Source: Stutzerimonas sp. S1 (GTDB lineage Bacteria > Pseudomonadota > Gammaproteobacteria > Pseudomonadales > Pseudomonadaceae). Taken from it: a stretch of DNA of 64,000 nucleotides. Under the pieces are notes generated by a model. The model was given only the letters and a program-made list of their open reading frames with translations. It did no database searches and had not been told where the DNA came from. Shown here in pieces: positions 1-8,529 of this stretch (the first letter of the stretch is position 1; each line of letters opens with the position of its first letter). The translations under genes were made by a program, and so were the position numbers. The stretch covers positions 692,474-756,473 of the forward strand of contig NZ_JAOEIY010000001.1 in assembly GCF_025966695.1 (NCBI RefSeq), given 5' to 3'.

Positions 1-36
1 GGGGCACTTTTCGTTTTGGGGGCATTTTTGGGGGCA
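1..36. repeat. Short G-rich direct repeats at the window edge
   Basis: The motif GGGGGCA occurs at 18-24 and 30-36, and a copy cut by the window edge lies at 1-6. The copies are separated by T-rich spacers with a period of about 12 bases. I have a general impression that similar TTTTGGGGGCA runs occur between attachment sites and tyrosine-recombinase genes of pseudomonad islands, but no integrase is visible here. The direct repeats are seen; the link to an integrated element is inference. Confidence 0.35.
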
Positions 37-108
37 TCGACAAACTAGCGAACCAGACAAACCCAGCAAACACGCCACCTGTAGCGATTGGTTCGGTTCC
101 GTCCCTGG

Positions 109-133
109 CACCACCTTTCGTTTTCAGGTGGTG
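109..133. other. Hairpin, perfect 8-bp stem
   Basis: CACCACCT (109-116) pairs with AGGTGGTG (126-133) across a T-rich 9-base loop. Just upstream, 88-112 reads like the 3' end of a tRNA (GGTTCGGTTCC followed later by a CCA end), but a full T-arm and acceptor pairing cannot be built. The hairpin could belong to a termination region or to an attachment site. Confidence 0.4.
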
Positions 134-160
134 TCAGCGCCACCCGAAAGCCCACAAGAA

Positions 161-182
161 GCCCGCCCCGTGCGGGTTTTTT
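161..182 (+). terminator. Rho-independent terminator
   Basis: CCCGC and GCGGG form a short GC-rich stem closed by a CCCGT loop and followed directly by TTTTTTG. This is the classic intrinsic terminator pattern. It would end a transcript entering from the left, and no gene for that transcript is visible in the window. Confidence 0.7.
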
Positions 183-530
183 GTTGTCTGCTTTTCTGCA
201 CCTTCCAACGCTTCGCCTGCCTGATCCCGGCCTGGTTACCGGAACATGCCACATCACCAAAGGCCGTAATCCTCATGATCTGGTTGCGTGCGTCACCCGC
301 AGCAACCTGCTCCGCCTCCACCCAGAGCACCGCATCTTTCTGCATTACCCAAACACCGCGCTGGAAACCACGCCGGTTGCATTGACTGGTGCGAACAGCG
401 CGCTGACTGCGTCGTGCGCCTGTCGGGCTACTCTTCACAGCCGGAAGCGGCGCTCGGCAGGCAGAGTCAAACCCGCCGCGCTATTCTCCAGTCAGCGTCA
501 GGAAGCTGGTTATTCGAGCAGGAGCACGCC
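183..530. other. Gene-free stretch upstream of the first CDS
   Basis: About 350 bases lie between the terminator and the first convincing gene. Open frames run through it on both strands but show no domain, no ribosome binding site and no signal peptide. I see no clear promoter. The last few bases hold the AGGAG ribosome binding site (520-524) of the downstream gene. Confidence 0.5.
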
Positions 531-1319
531 GTGCGGGCATTTCCGAAGCTGTTGATCTGGATCGTCCTGAGTGCACTGTCGGCGCCGGCAAGCGCCTGGC
601 GGTTCGTTACCGAGGACTTTCCTCCGTTCACCTACCCAGCCACAGACAGCACGGTCGCCGCACAGGCGAACTCCGCTGGCTTGCCTGCGGCCGGCCCGCT
701 CGCGCAGATCGTGCGCAGCGTCTGCACCCGTCTGCAGCGGCAGTGCTCGATCGCCCTGCATCCCTGGCGGCGCGCGCTGGCGCTGGCCGAAGAAGGCAAG
801 GCGGACGGTATCTTCACCGTAATCCGCTCGCCAGCGCGCGACCGGGCCTTCCATGTCACCCGCATGCTGGTGACTTCGCGCTACAGCGTGTTCGCCCGGC
901 AGTCCAGCGCCTTCGTCTATCACCAGCCCCGTGACCTGACCGGCAAGACCATCGGTGTCTATGGCCCTTCCGGCACCTCGTTCGTGCTGAGCGAGCGCCT
1001 GCAGCAGGTGCCCGGGGTGTCGATCCAGCTGGTGGCGGACAACCGTCGCCTGCTGCGCATGCTGGATGCTGGTCGTTTCGGCGAGCACGGCTTGGCCGTG
1101 GTCAACCAGGACGTGGCCTGGCATCTGATCGATGCAGAACAGCTCGACAGCGTCCGCGAGGTTGGTGAGCTGCAGCCGGTGTCGTATGGCATCGGCCTGT
1201 CGCGCGAGCGAGTCAGTGCGGAGGAATTTGCTGACTTCGCCGCGGCCCTGGACGCGCTCATCGACGACGGCACGGTGCCGACGATCCTGCGCCAGCACCG
1301 CCTCGAAGCGGCTTTCTGA
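531..1319 (+). CDS. Family 3 periplasmic solute-binding protein (PBPb type)
   Basis: Predicted periplasmic binding protein of 262 residues, related to polar amino acid binding proteins of ABC importers. The GTG start at 531 is chosen because AGGAG sits 6 bases upstream and the protein then opens with a clean signal peptide (hydrophobic LLIWIVLSALSAPASA, cleavage near residue 22). The mature part starts WRFVTEDFPPFTY, typical of the N-terminal strand of this fold, and contains GKTIGVYGPSGTS, the usual start of the second lobe. No permease or ATPase adjoins it, so it may serve a sensor or a transporter encoded elsewhere. The ligand cannot be deduced. An in-frame ATG at 288 lacks support. Confidence 0.8.
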   Translation: MRAFPKLLIWIVLSALSAPASAWRFVTEDFPPFTYPATDSTVAAQANSAGLPAAGPLAQIVRSVCTRLQRQCSIALHPWRRALALAEEGKADGIFTVIRSPARDRAFHVTRMLVTSRYSVFARQSSAFVYHQPRDLTGKTIGVYGPSGTSFVLSERLQQVPGVSIQLVADNRRLLRMLDAGRFGEHGLAVVNQDVAWHLIDAEQLDSVREVGELQPVSYGIGLSRERVSAEEFADFAAALDALIDDGTVPTILRQHRLEAAF

Positions 1320-1486
1320 CAGGTAGCAGGCGCCACACCTTCCACGCGCCCCCACCACGCACACGCCGGCGGGCAGCCATGTAGTGGTGAGTAATCCGTC
1401 CGATCTCGCCGTCTATGCTTGAGGCAAGACAGCACATTCACCCCACCTGTCGGTGCAAAGTCGCCGAAGCGGAGATTGTCGACCTC

Positions 1487-3544
1487 ATGGATTCAGACCA
1501 GAAAGCCGCCAAAGCCATCATTCTCGTTCCCGTATTCGTTCCCGCCGTAGTGGTGACCCTACTGCTGGTCATTGGCACGATCAGCAATCCGGAGCTGGCC
1601 GGCGAGGTATTCGATTCGACTCTGGCATTCATCACCGCCAACTTCGGCTGGTTCTACATGCTGGCCGTGGCGTTCTTCCTGGTGTTCATCGTCGGCATCG
1701 CCATGACCAAGTGGGGCAGCATCAAGCTCGGCCCGGATCACGCCGAACCGCAGTACAGCTTTCCTGCCTGGTTCGCCATGCTGTTCTCCGCCGGGTACGG
1801 CATCGCCCTGCTGTTCTTCGGCGTCGCCGAACCGGTGCTGCATTACGCGACACCGCCCTCCGGCGCGGCAGAAACCGTCGACGCAGCCAAGCAGGCCATG
1901 CAGATCGCCTTCTTCCACTGGGGCTTTCATATCTGGGCCATTTACGGTCTCACAGGGCTGGTGCTGGCCTACTTCTCATTCCGCCATGGTCTGCCGCTGT
2001 CGATGCGCTCGGCGCTCTACCCGATCATCGGTGAACGCATCCACGGGCCGATCGGGCACGCGGTGGACATCTTCGCCATCCTCGGCACGCTGTTCGGCAT
2101 CGCGACCACCCTCGGTCTGTCGGTCACCCAGATCAACGCCGGGATCAACTATCTGTGGCCGCAGATTCCCGTGGATATCAGCGTGCAGATAATAGCCATC
2201 GCGGTGATCACACTGATGGCCATCGCCTCGGTGGTCGCCGGTCTGGACAAGGGCGTGAAGAACCTGTCACTGCTCAACATGATCCTGGCGATCGCACTGA
2301 TGCTGTTCGTGTTCATCGTCGGTCCGACCATCTTCATTCTCGAGACGTTCCTGCAGAACACCGGCAGCTACCTGAACAACATCATCGAGCGCACCTTCAA
2401 CCTGCAGGCCTATAGCCGCAGCGACTGGATCGGCAACTGGACGCTGTTCATCTTCGGCTGGACCATCGCCTGGTCGCCCTTCGTCGGCCTGTTCATCGCC
2501 AAGATCAGCCGCGGTCGCACCATCCGCCAGTTCGTCTTCGGCGTGATGTTCGTACCCACCATCTTCACCTTTCTGTGGTTCTCGATCTTCGGCGACACCG
2601 CGCTGCATCTGATCATGGTCGAGGGTTACAACTCGCTGATCAGCGAGGTGCAGGCCGATCATGCGATCGCGCTGTTCAAGCTGTTCGAGCGCCTGCCGCT
2701 GACCTCGATCGCCTCGTTCATCGCCGTGGTACTGATCATCACCTTCTTCGTCACCTCCTCGGACTCCGGCTCGCTGGTGATCGACTCGCTGGCCGCCGGC
2801 GGCGCGACGCAAACCCCGGTCTGGCAGCGGGTGTTCTGGGCCAGCACGGAAGGTGCCGTCGCCGCGGCATTGCTGCTCGCCGGTGGCCTCAGCGCGCTGC
2901 AGACCATGACCATCGCCAGCGCGCTGCCCTTCGCGGTGATCATGCTTCTCTCAGCGCTGGGCATGTGGCGCGCGCTGGTGATCGAGGGGCATCACGAGAT
3001 CAGCCTGCAGAGCCACATGCAGGGCAGCCGCCTGGCGAGCAACGCCGGGCCCGGGCTGTGGAAGAAGCGCCTGGCCGGACTGGTCAATTTCCCCAGCCGT
3101 ACAGAGGTCGAAGGCTTCATGTTCAGCACCGTGCTCAAGGGCATGCGGCGCGTGCAGCGGGCGCTGGCCGAGCAGGACTGGCCGGCCGAGGTGCATGTGG
3201 ACGAGCAGAACTCGCGACTCTATCTGGAGGTGATCAAGGAAGATCAGCTGGATTTCATCTACGAAATCCGCCTGCTCAGCTACGCAATGCCGGCCTTCGC
3301 GCTGTCCGAAAGCCCCGAGGGCGAGGACCAGTACTATCGCGCGGAAGTCTTCCTGCGCCGCGGCGGGCAGTCCTACGACATCTATGGCTACGACCAGCAG
3401 GACATCATCAGCGACATCCTCGACCAGTTCGAGAAGTACCTGCACTTCCTGCACATCTCACCCGGCAGCCTGCCGTGGAGAATGGAGGAACACGACGAAA
3501 TGCTCAGCGGCGATACTGATGAAACGAAACCGGCTCAGCCCTAA
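1487..3544 (+). CDS. betT: BCCT family transporter, BetT type
   Basis: Inner-membrane carrier of 685 residues of the betaine/choline/carnitine family, predicted to take up choline or glycine betaine for osmoprotection. About 12 membrane segments fill residues 10-510. The TM4 motif HWGFHIWAIYGLTGL keeps the aromatic cage residues, and SPFVGLFIAKISRGRT after TM8 is the BCCT signature. TM8 itself reads WTLFIFGWTIAW instead of the common WTxFYWAWWxxW, so one cage tryptophan is replaced. A cytoplasmic C-terminal tail of roughly 170 residues is present, as in long osmoregulated BetT proteins. ATG 1487 has GGAG 12 bases upstream. An upstream ATG (1415) would add 24 non-membrane residues and is less likely. 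The exact substrate is uncertain. Confidence 0.85.
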   Translation: MDSDQKAAKAIILVPVFVPAVVVTLLLVIGTISNPELAGEVFDSTLAFITANFGWFYMLAVAFFLVFIVGIAMTKWGSIKLGPDHAEPQYSFPAWFAMLFSAGYGIALLFFGVAEPVLHYATPPSGAAETVDAAKQAMQIAFFHWGFHIWAIYGLTGLVLAYFSFRHGLPLSMRSALYPIIGERIHGPIGHAVDIFAILGTLFGIATTLGLSVTQINAGINYLWPQIPVDISVQIIAIAVITLMAIASVVAGLDKGVKNLSLLNMILAIALMLFVFIVGPTIFILETFLQNTGSYLNNIIERTFNLQAYSRSDWIGNWTLFIFGWTIAWSPFVGLFIAKISRGRTIRQFVFGVMFVPTIFTFLWFSIFGDTALHLIMVEGYNSLISEVQADHAIALFKLFERLPLTSIASFIAVVLIITFFVTSSDSGSLVIDSLAAGGATQTPVWQRVFWASTEGAVAAALLLAGGLSALQTMTIASALPFAVIMLLSALGMWRALVIEGHHEISLQSHMQGSRLASNAGPGLWKKRLAGLVNFPSRTEVEGFMFSTVLKGMRRVQRALAEQDWPAEVHVDEQNSRLYLEVIKEDQLDFIYEIRLLSYAMPAFALSESPEGEDQYYRAEVFLRRGGQSYDIYGYDQQDIISDILDQFEKYLHFLHISPGSLPWRMEEHDEMLSGDTDETKPAQP

Positions 3545-3671
3545 CCCCGCTTCGCCGGGTGCCCGACGCAGACGCCACGGCCGCCCGGGCGGAGTGAGAC
3601 ATCTGAAGGCGATACAGGCAATTGGACACTTTTAGAGGCTGCAGAGCCGGTTAATTCGGCATTCTTCACGC

Positions 3672-3700
3672 TTGGCGCATGCTCCGGTGCATGCTAGGTT
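3672..3700 (+). promoter_or_regulatory. Possible sigma-70 promoter of the amino acid ABC operon
   Basis: TTGGCG (3672-3677) and TAGGTT (3695-3700) are separated by 17 bases. They lie in a 251-base gap just upstream of the ABC ATPase gene. The spacer contains GCATGC on each side of TCCGGT, a dyad that could be an operator. The match to the -10 consensus is only partial. Confidence 0.3.
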
Positions 3701-3795
3701 TGCGCCTCGCCAGGATGGCGAGCAGTCCGCCGGAGCGCAACCAACCGAATATCCAGACCCAGGCGGCCTTTCGCCGGTCTACAAGAGGACCCCGC

Positions 3796-4569
3796 ATGGC
3801 CGAGGCCATACCTGCACTGGAAATCCGCAACCTGCACAAGCGCTACGGCGATCTGGAAGTTCTCAAAGGCATCTCGCTGACTGCTCGTGATGGCGATGTG
3901 ATTTCCATCCTCGGCTCTTCAGGCTCCGGCAAGTCCACCTTTCTGCGCTGCATCAACCTGCTGGAAAACCCCAACGAGGGCGAGATTCTGGTGGCCGGCG
4001 AGTCGCTCAAACTCAAGCGCGACAAGCAGGGCGACCTGATCGCCGCCGATGGCAAGCAGCTCAACCGGGTACGCAGCGAGCTGGGCTTCGTGTTCCAGAA
4101 CTTCAACCTCTGGCCGCACATGACCATCCTCGACAACATCATCGAGGCGCCGCGGCGGGTGCTGGGCAAGAGCAAAGCCGAAGCCACCGAAATCGCCGAG
4201 GCGCTGCTGGCCAAGGTCGGCATCGCCGACAAGCGCCACGTCTACCCCAACCAACTCTCCGGCGGCCAGCAGCAGCGCGCGGCCATCGCCCGTACGCTGG
4301 CGATGCAGCCCAAGGTCATCCTGTTCGATGAGCCAACCTCGGCGCTCGACCCGGAAATGGTACAAGAAGTGCTTACCGTCATCCGGTCGCTCGCCGATGA
4401 AGGTCGCACCATGCTGCTCGTCACCCACGAAATGAATTTCGCCAAGCAGGTCTCCAGCGAAGTGGTTTTCCTCCACCAGGGTCTGGTCGAGGAACAAGGA
4501 ACGCCCGAGCAGGTATTTGACAATCCGCAATCGGCGCGCTGTAAACAGTTCATGTCCAGCCATCGTTAA
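3796..4569 (+). CDS. Polar amino acid ABC transporter, ATP-binding subunit (HisP/AotP-like)
   Basis: Cytoplasmic ATPase of 257 residues that powers an amino acid importer. Walker [10 protein letters not shown], a Q-loop in [14 protein letters not shown] signature LSGGQQQR and Walker [14 protein letters not shown] are all intact, followed by the switch histidine in VTHEM. Length and motifs fit the HisP/ArtP/GlnQ group. ATG 3796 is preceded by AAGAGGA at 3783-3789; the open frame extends 39 codons upstream without support. It is first in a run with a binding protein and two permeases, so this is a complete importer. Basic amino acids (histidine, arginine, ornithine) are the likely substrates by family, but this cannot be proven here. 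Confidence 0.92.
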   Translation: MAEAIPALEIRNLHKRYGDLEVLKGISLTARDGDVISILGSSGSGKSTFLRCINLLENPNEGEILVAGESLKLKRDKQGDLIAADGKQLNRVRSELGFVFQNFNLWPHMTILDNIIEAPRRVLGKSKAEATEIAEALLAKVGIADKRHVYPNQLSGGQQQRAAIARTLAMQPKVILFDEPTSALDPEMVQEVLTVIRSLADEGRTMLLVTHEMNFAKQVSSEVVFLHQGLVEEQGTPEQVFDNPQSARCKQFMSSHR

Positions 4570-4583
4570 TGGAGCAACACCGC

Positions 4584-5339
4584 ATGAAGAGCTACAAGAA
4601 GATTCTGCTGACCGCCGCTGCATCCCTGATCATCGGCACGCAAGCATTCGCTGCGGAAAAACTACGGATCGGTACCGAAGGCGCCTACCCGCCCTTCAAC
4701 CTGATCGACGCCAGCGGCCAGGTGGTCGGCTTCGATCTGGATATCGCCCACGCCCTCTGCGCCAAGATGCAGGTCGAGTGCGAAGTGGTCACCTCCGACT
4801 GGGATGGCATCATCCCGGCACTGAACGCCGGCAAGTTCGACTTCCTCGCCGCCTCCATGTCGGTCACCGAAGAGCGTAAGCAGGCGGTGGACTTCACCGA
4901 CCACTACTACACCAACAAGCTGCAGTTCGTGGCGCCCAAGTCGGTGGACTTCAAGACCGATGAAAGCTACCTGGACGGCAAGGTGATCGGCGCCCAGCGC
5001 GCCACCATCGCCGGCACCTGGCTGGAAGACAACCTCGACGACGTAGTCGACATCAAGCTCTACGACACCCAGGAAAACGCCTACCTGGACCTGGCTTCCG
5101 GCCGCGTCGACGGCATCCTCGCTGACACCTTCGTGCAGTGGGAATGGCTCAAGAGCGACGCCGGCAAGGATTTCGAGTTCAAGGGCGAACCGGTATTCGA
5201 TAACGACAAGATCGCCATCGCGGTACGCAAGGGCAACGACGAGCTGCGCGAGAAGCTGAACAAGGCGCTGGCCGACATCGTCGCCGACGGCACCTACAAG
5301 CAGATCAACGACAAGTACTTCCCGTTCAGCATTTACTGA
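4584..5339 (+). CDS. Amino acid ABC transporter periplasmic binding protein (HisJ/ArgT/AotJ-like)
   Basis: Secreted binding protein of 251 residues. ATG 4584 has GGAG 9 bases upstream and opens a signal peptide ending near QAFAAEK. The mature start KLRIGTEGAYPPFNLID is the SBP family 3 signature, and GFDLDIAHALCAKM plus the Cys pair (CAKMQVEC) resemble lysine/arginine/ornithine- and histidine-binding proteins. It lies 14 bases after the ATPase gene and before the permease genes. A strong hairpin follows its stop codon, probably keeping binding protein levels above permease levels. Confidence 0.9.
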   Translation: MKSYKKILLTAAASLIIGTQAFAAEKLRIGTEGAYPPFNLIDASGQVVGFDLDIAHALCAKMQVECEVVTSDWDGIIPALNAGKFDFLAASMSVTEERKQAVDFTDHYYTNKLQFVAPKSVDFKTDESYLDGKVIGAQRATIAGTWLEDNLDDVVDIKLYDTQENAYLDLASGRVDGILADTFVQWEWLKSDAGKDFEFKGEPVFDNDKIAIAVRKGNDELREKLNKALADIVADGTYKQINDKYFPFSIY

Positions 5340-5349
5340 TCCAACCGAA

Positions 5350-5390
5350 CCGAAGCCCGGTCGCCTGAAAACTGGCCGACCGGGCTTCGG
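5350..5390 (+). other. 14-bp stem hairpin between binding protein and permease genes
   Basis: Bases 5350-5363 pair perfectly with 5377-5390 around a 13-base loop. No T-run follows, so it is more likely an mRNA-stabilising or attenuating structure than a full terminator. In such operons a hairpin at this position often raises the ratio of binding protein to permease. Confidence 0.6.
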
Positions 5391-5403
5391 TGTTTGAGCT
5401 TCT

Positions 5404-6099
5404 ATGATTCCTGACCTTCACGGATTCGGTCCGGCGCTGCTCGCCGGCACCTGGATGACCATCCAACTGGCCCTCGCCTCACTGGCGCTGGGGCTGGTGC
5501 TCGGCCTGCTCGGCGCCCTCGCCAAGACCTCGCCTTACAGCGCGCTGCGCTGGCTCGGCGGAACCTATTCGACCATCGTGCGCGGCGTACCCGAGCTGCT
5601 CTGGGTGCTGCTGATCTATTTCGGCACCATCGGCCTGATCCGCGGCATCGGCGAACTGTTCGGCATCGAGAATCTTGCGCTGAGTCCGTTCGCCGCCGGC
5701 ACCATCGCTCTCGCCCTGTGCTTCGGTGCCTACGCCACGGAAGTCTTCCGCGGCGCGTTGCTGGCGATTCCCAAGGGGCACCGCGAAGCCGGCCTCGCCC
5801 TCGGCCTGGGTAAACGGCGCATCTTCCTGCGCCTGATCCTGCCGCAGATGTGGCGCCTCGCCCTGCCGGGGCTGGGCAACCTGTTCATGATCCTGATGAA
5901 GGACACCGCGCTGGTCTCGGTGATCGGCCTGGAAGAAATCATGCGCCGCTCGCAAATCGCCGTGACCGCCAGCAAGGAACCCTTCACCTTCTTCCTGGTG
6001 GCCGCCTTCATCTACCTGTGCCTGACCATCGTCGCGATGATCGGCATGCATTTTCTGGAAAAACGCGCCGGCCGCGGATTCGTCAGGAGCGCGGCATGA
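5404..6099 (+). CDS. Amino acid ABC transporter permease (HisQ-like)
   Basis: Integral membrane subunit of 231 residues with about five membrane segments. It carries the binding-protein-dependent permease motif EAGLALGLGKRRIFLRLILPQ, which contacts the ATPase (EAA loop). The early segment TWMTIQLALASLALGLVLG is typical of the HisQ/HisM/ArtQ group. ATG 5404 has only a weak ribosome binding site (GAG). Its stop overlaps the start of the next permease (ATGA), indicating coupled translation and a heterodimeric channel. Confidence 0.92.
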   Translation: MIPDLHGFGPALLAGTWMTIQLALASLALGLVLGLLGALAKTSPYSALRWLGGTYSTIVRGVPELLWVLLIYFGTIGLIRGIGELFGIENLALSPFAAGTIALALCFGAYATEVFRGALLAIPKGHREAGLALGLGKRRIFLRLILPQMWRLALPGLGNLFMILMKDTALVSVIGLEEIMRRSQIAVTASKEPFTFFLVAAFIYLCLTIVAMIGMHFLEKRAGRGFVRSAA

Positions 6100-6785
6100 G
6101 CTGGGAACTCTTCATCAAGTGGCTGCCGAGCTTCATCGACGGCGCCTGGCTGACCCTGCAGCTGGTCGGTGTCTCGGTCATCGCCGGACTGATTCTCGCA
6201 CTGCCGCTGGGCATCGCCCGTTCGTCCAAGCATCTGGCGGTGCGCGCGCTGCCCTACGGTTACATCTTCTTCTTCCGCGGCACGCCGCTGCTGGTGCAAC
6301 TGTTCCTGGTCTACTACGGCGCGGCGCAGTGCGACGCGGTGCGCCAGAGTGTGCTCTGGCCGTATCTGCGTGATCCGTACTGGTGCGCAATCATCACCAT
6401 GACCCTGCACACCGCCGCCTATATCGCCGAGATCATCCGCGGTGCGATCCAGAACGTGCCGCACGGCGAAATCGAGGCGGCGCGTGCGCTGGGCATGTCG
6501 CGCAGCCAGGCGCTGTGGCACATCATCCTGCCGCGTGCGACGCGCATCGGCCTGCCGGCCTACAGCAACGAGGTGATCCTGATGCTCAAGGCCAGTGCGC
6601 TGGCCAGCACCATCACCCTGCTGGAGCTGACCGGCATGGCGCGCAAGATCGCCGCACGCACCTACATGCATGAGGAAATGTTCCTCACCGCCGGCCTGAT
6701 CTACCTGCTGATCGCCTTCGTGCTGATGCAGGGTTTCAAGCTACTGGAACGCTGGCTGCGCGTGGACGCCTGCCAGGGCCGATAG
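6096..6785 (+). CDS. Amino acid ABC transporter permease (HisM-like)
   Basis: Second membrane subunit, 229 residues, paired with the HisQ-like permease whose stop it overlaps by 4 bases. The EAA loop is IEAARALGMSRSQALWHIILP, and the FFFRGTPLLVQLFLVYYG segment is a strong signature of this family. The charged insertion CDAVRQSVLWPYLRDPYWCA before the EAA loop is characteristic of HisM/AotM-type subunits, which supports a basic amino acid substrate. It ends the importer operon; the next gene is convergent. Confidence 0.92.
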   Translation: MSWELFIKWLPSFIDGAWLTLQLVGVSVIAGLILALPLGIARSSKHLAVRALPYGYIFFFRGTPLLVQLFLVYYGAAQCDAVRQSVLWPYLRDPYWCAIITMTLHTAAYIAEIIRGAIQNVPHGEIEAARALGMSRSQALWHIILPRATRIGLPAYSNEVILMLKASALASTITLLELTGMARKIAARTYMHEEMFLTAGLIYLLIAFVLMQGFKLLERWLRVDACQGR

Positions 6786-6830
6786 GCACAGCCGAGCGCG
6801 GCGCCCGACCGCGCCCGCTCAGCCACCCCA

Positions 6831-8084
6831 TCATCCACTCCCCTCATTCTCCAGCGCAGCCAGCTGCCGCTGCAGAAAGCGTCGCTCCGGCGCCAGCCGC
6901 ACCAGTTGCAATGCCAGCCGATAGGCCTCGCAAGCCTCGGCGGGACGCTGCAGGCGGCACAGCAGATCGGCCCGCGCGGCGTGCAGCAGGTGATAGTCGG
7001 ACAGCACGCCGCGTGCCTGCAGCTCATCGAGCAGCTCCAGTCCCGCCACCGGCCCGCGGTACATGGCCAATGCCACGGCGCGGTTCAGCTCGATCACCGG
7101 CGACGGATTGACCCGCAGCAGCACGTCATACAGGCCGACGATCTGCGCCCAGTCGGTCTGTGCCGCGCTTGGCGCCTCGGCGTGCACGGCCGCGATCGCC
7201 GCCTGCAGGCTGTAGAACCCATAGCGCCGCGACGCCAGCGCGCGCTGCACCAACCGCACGCCCTCATCGATCTGGCGCGCATCCCAGCGACCGCGGTCCT
7301 GCTCATCGAGCCGCACCAGCTCACCCGCCGCATCGACGCGCGCTGCCCGCCGCGCATCGTGCAGTAGCATCAGGGCCAGCAGTCCGATGGCTTCGGCTTC
7401 GGGCAACAACTCGGCGAGCAACCGGCCGAGGCGAATCGCCTCCACGCACAGATCCCCGCGCGTCAGCTGCGTTCCGGCGGAAGCCGCGTAGCCCTCGTTG
7501 AACACCAGATAAAGCACCTGCAGCACACTGTCGAGCCGTTCGGCCAGGGCTTCGCGCTCCGGCACACGGTAAGGAATCTGCGCCTCGCGAATCTTCGCCT
7601 TGGCACGCACGATGCGCTGGGCGATGGTGCTGGGCGTGGCGAGAAACGCGCGCGCGATCTCCTCGGTGCTCAGATCGCAGACCGTGCGCAGGGTCAGCGC
7701 GACACGCGCCTGCGTCGGCAGCGCCGGGTGGCAGCAGGTGAAGATCAACCGCAGGCGGTCGTCTTCCATCTCGTCGACCTCCACTGCATCCGCCACGTCT
7801 TCCAGCTGGTCGGCCAGCAGCCGCAGCGACGCATCGAAGCGCGCCCGGCGGCGCAGGGCATCGATGGCCTTGAAGCGACCGGTGGACACCAGCCAGGCGC
7901 GCGGATTGTCCGGTACGCCATCGCGTGGCCACTGCTGCAAGGCCGCGGTGAAGGCGTCGTGCAAGGCTTCCTCGGCGCGATCGAAGTCGCCCAGCAGGCG
8001 GATCAGCGTGGCCAGCACACGCCGCGACTCGCGGCGGTAGATCGCCTCGGCGCGCGCCGTCGCGAAGGCCCCGGTCAGCGGCAT
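6831..8084 (-). CDS. ECF sigma factor, ECF42/SigJ-like with TPR-type C-terminal extension
   Basis: RNA polymerase sigma factor of 417 residues. Region 2 is at about residues 20-80 (LLGDFDRAEEALHDAF, then NPRAWLVSTGRFKAIDALRR) and region 4 at about 125-170 (LRTVCDLSTEEIARAFL, then TIAQRIVRAKAKIRE). The remaining ~240 residues form an alpha-helical, TPR-like extension containing NPSPVIELNRAVALA and YHLLHAARADLLCRL. That extension and the adjacent DGPF protein gene are hallmarks of group ECF42, which lacks a classical anti-sigma factor. The gene starts 2 bases after the stop of the DGPF gene, so the two are co-transcribed. Its regulon is unknown. Confidence 0.9.
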   Translation of the reverse strand: MPLTGAFATARAEAIYRRESRRVLATLIRLLGDFDRAEEALHDAFTAALQQWPRDGVPDNPRAWLVSTGRFKAIDALRRRARFDASLRLLADQLEDVADAVEVDEMEDDRLRLIFTCCHPALPTQARVALTLRTVCDLSTEEIARAFLATPSTIAQRIVRAKAKIREAQIPYRVPEREALAERLDSVLQVLYLVFNEGYAASAGTQLTRGDLCVEAIRLGRLLAELLPEAEAIGLLALMLLHDARRAARVDAAGELVRLDEQDRGRWDARQIDEGVRLVQRALASRRYGFYSLQAAIAAVHAEAPSAAQTDWAQIVGLYDVLLRVNPSPVIELNRAVALAMYRGPVAGLELLDELQARGVLSDYHLLHAARADLLCRLQRPAEACEAYRLALQLVRLAPERRFLQRQLAALENEGSG

Positions 8085-8086
8085 GC

Positions 8087-8443
8087 TCAGCGCTGCGGCA
8101 GCTGACGCAAGGGCCGCACCTCGACGCAGCCAAGACTGGCTGGCGGAATCTGCGCGGCGATGGCCTCGGCTTCGCGCTGGTCAGCCGCCTCGATCAGGTA
8201 GAAGCCGGCCAGCTGCTCGCGCGTCTCGGCAAACGGCCCGTCGACGACCGTGGTCTCACCGTCGCGCACGCGCACCGTGCGGGCGGTGCGCACCGACTGC
8301 AGCGGCTCACCGGCGAGCATGTGGCCGCTGGCACGCAGCCTTTCACCACAGGCGATACAGCGCGCGACGAGCGCCTGCCATTCCTCATCACTCAGCGCGT
8401 CCACACGCTGCTCGTCGTAATAGATCAGGCACAGGTATTTCAT
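8087..8443 (-). CDS. YCII-related protein with DGPF motif
   Basis: Small cytoplasmic protein of 118 residues of the YciI/DGPF family. The start MKYLCLIYYDE and the central VVDGPFAETREQLAGFYLI with the diagnostic DGPF motif are clear. Such proteins are the usual genomic partners of ECF42 sigma factors, and their genes are often sigma targets. Its biochemical role is not established. The ATG at 8443 has GGAG a few bases upstream. A 12-bp inverted repeat begins at that ribosome binding site and may control expression. Confidence 0.9.
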   Translation of the reverse strand: MKYLCLIYYDEQRVDALSDEEWQALVARCIACGERLRASGHMLAGEPLQSVRTARTVRVRDGETTVVDGPFAETREQLAGFYLIEAADQREAEAIAAQIPPASLGCVEVRPLRQLPQR

Positions 8444-8452
8444 CGTTGCTCT

Positions 8453-8494
8453 CCGACTGTCGCCACCACAGTAAAGCTAGCAGGCGACAGTCGG
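8453..8494. promoter_or_regulatory. 12-bp inverted repeat upstream of the DGPF/sigma gene pair
   Basis: CCGACTGTCGCC (8453-8464) is repeated as its exact reverse complement at 8483-8494 around an 18-base spacer. It lies between the SnoaL-like gene and the DGPF gene and reaches the DGPF ribosome binding site. It could be an operator, an mRNA hairpin that hides the ribosome binding site, or a terminator without T-run for the upstream gene. Confidence 0.5.
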
Positions 8495-8529
8495 CGTGAT
8501 GTCGCAGAGCGACGAGTACCGTGCGCGAC

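Noticed and set aside
88..112. tRNA 3'-end-like sequence ending in CCA
   Set aside because: A T-loop-like GGTTCGGTTCC is present but the T-stem does not pair, no D-arm or anticodon arm lies upstream, and no 5' acceptor strand is found. Not called as a tRNA.
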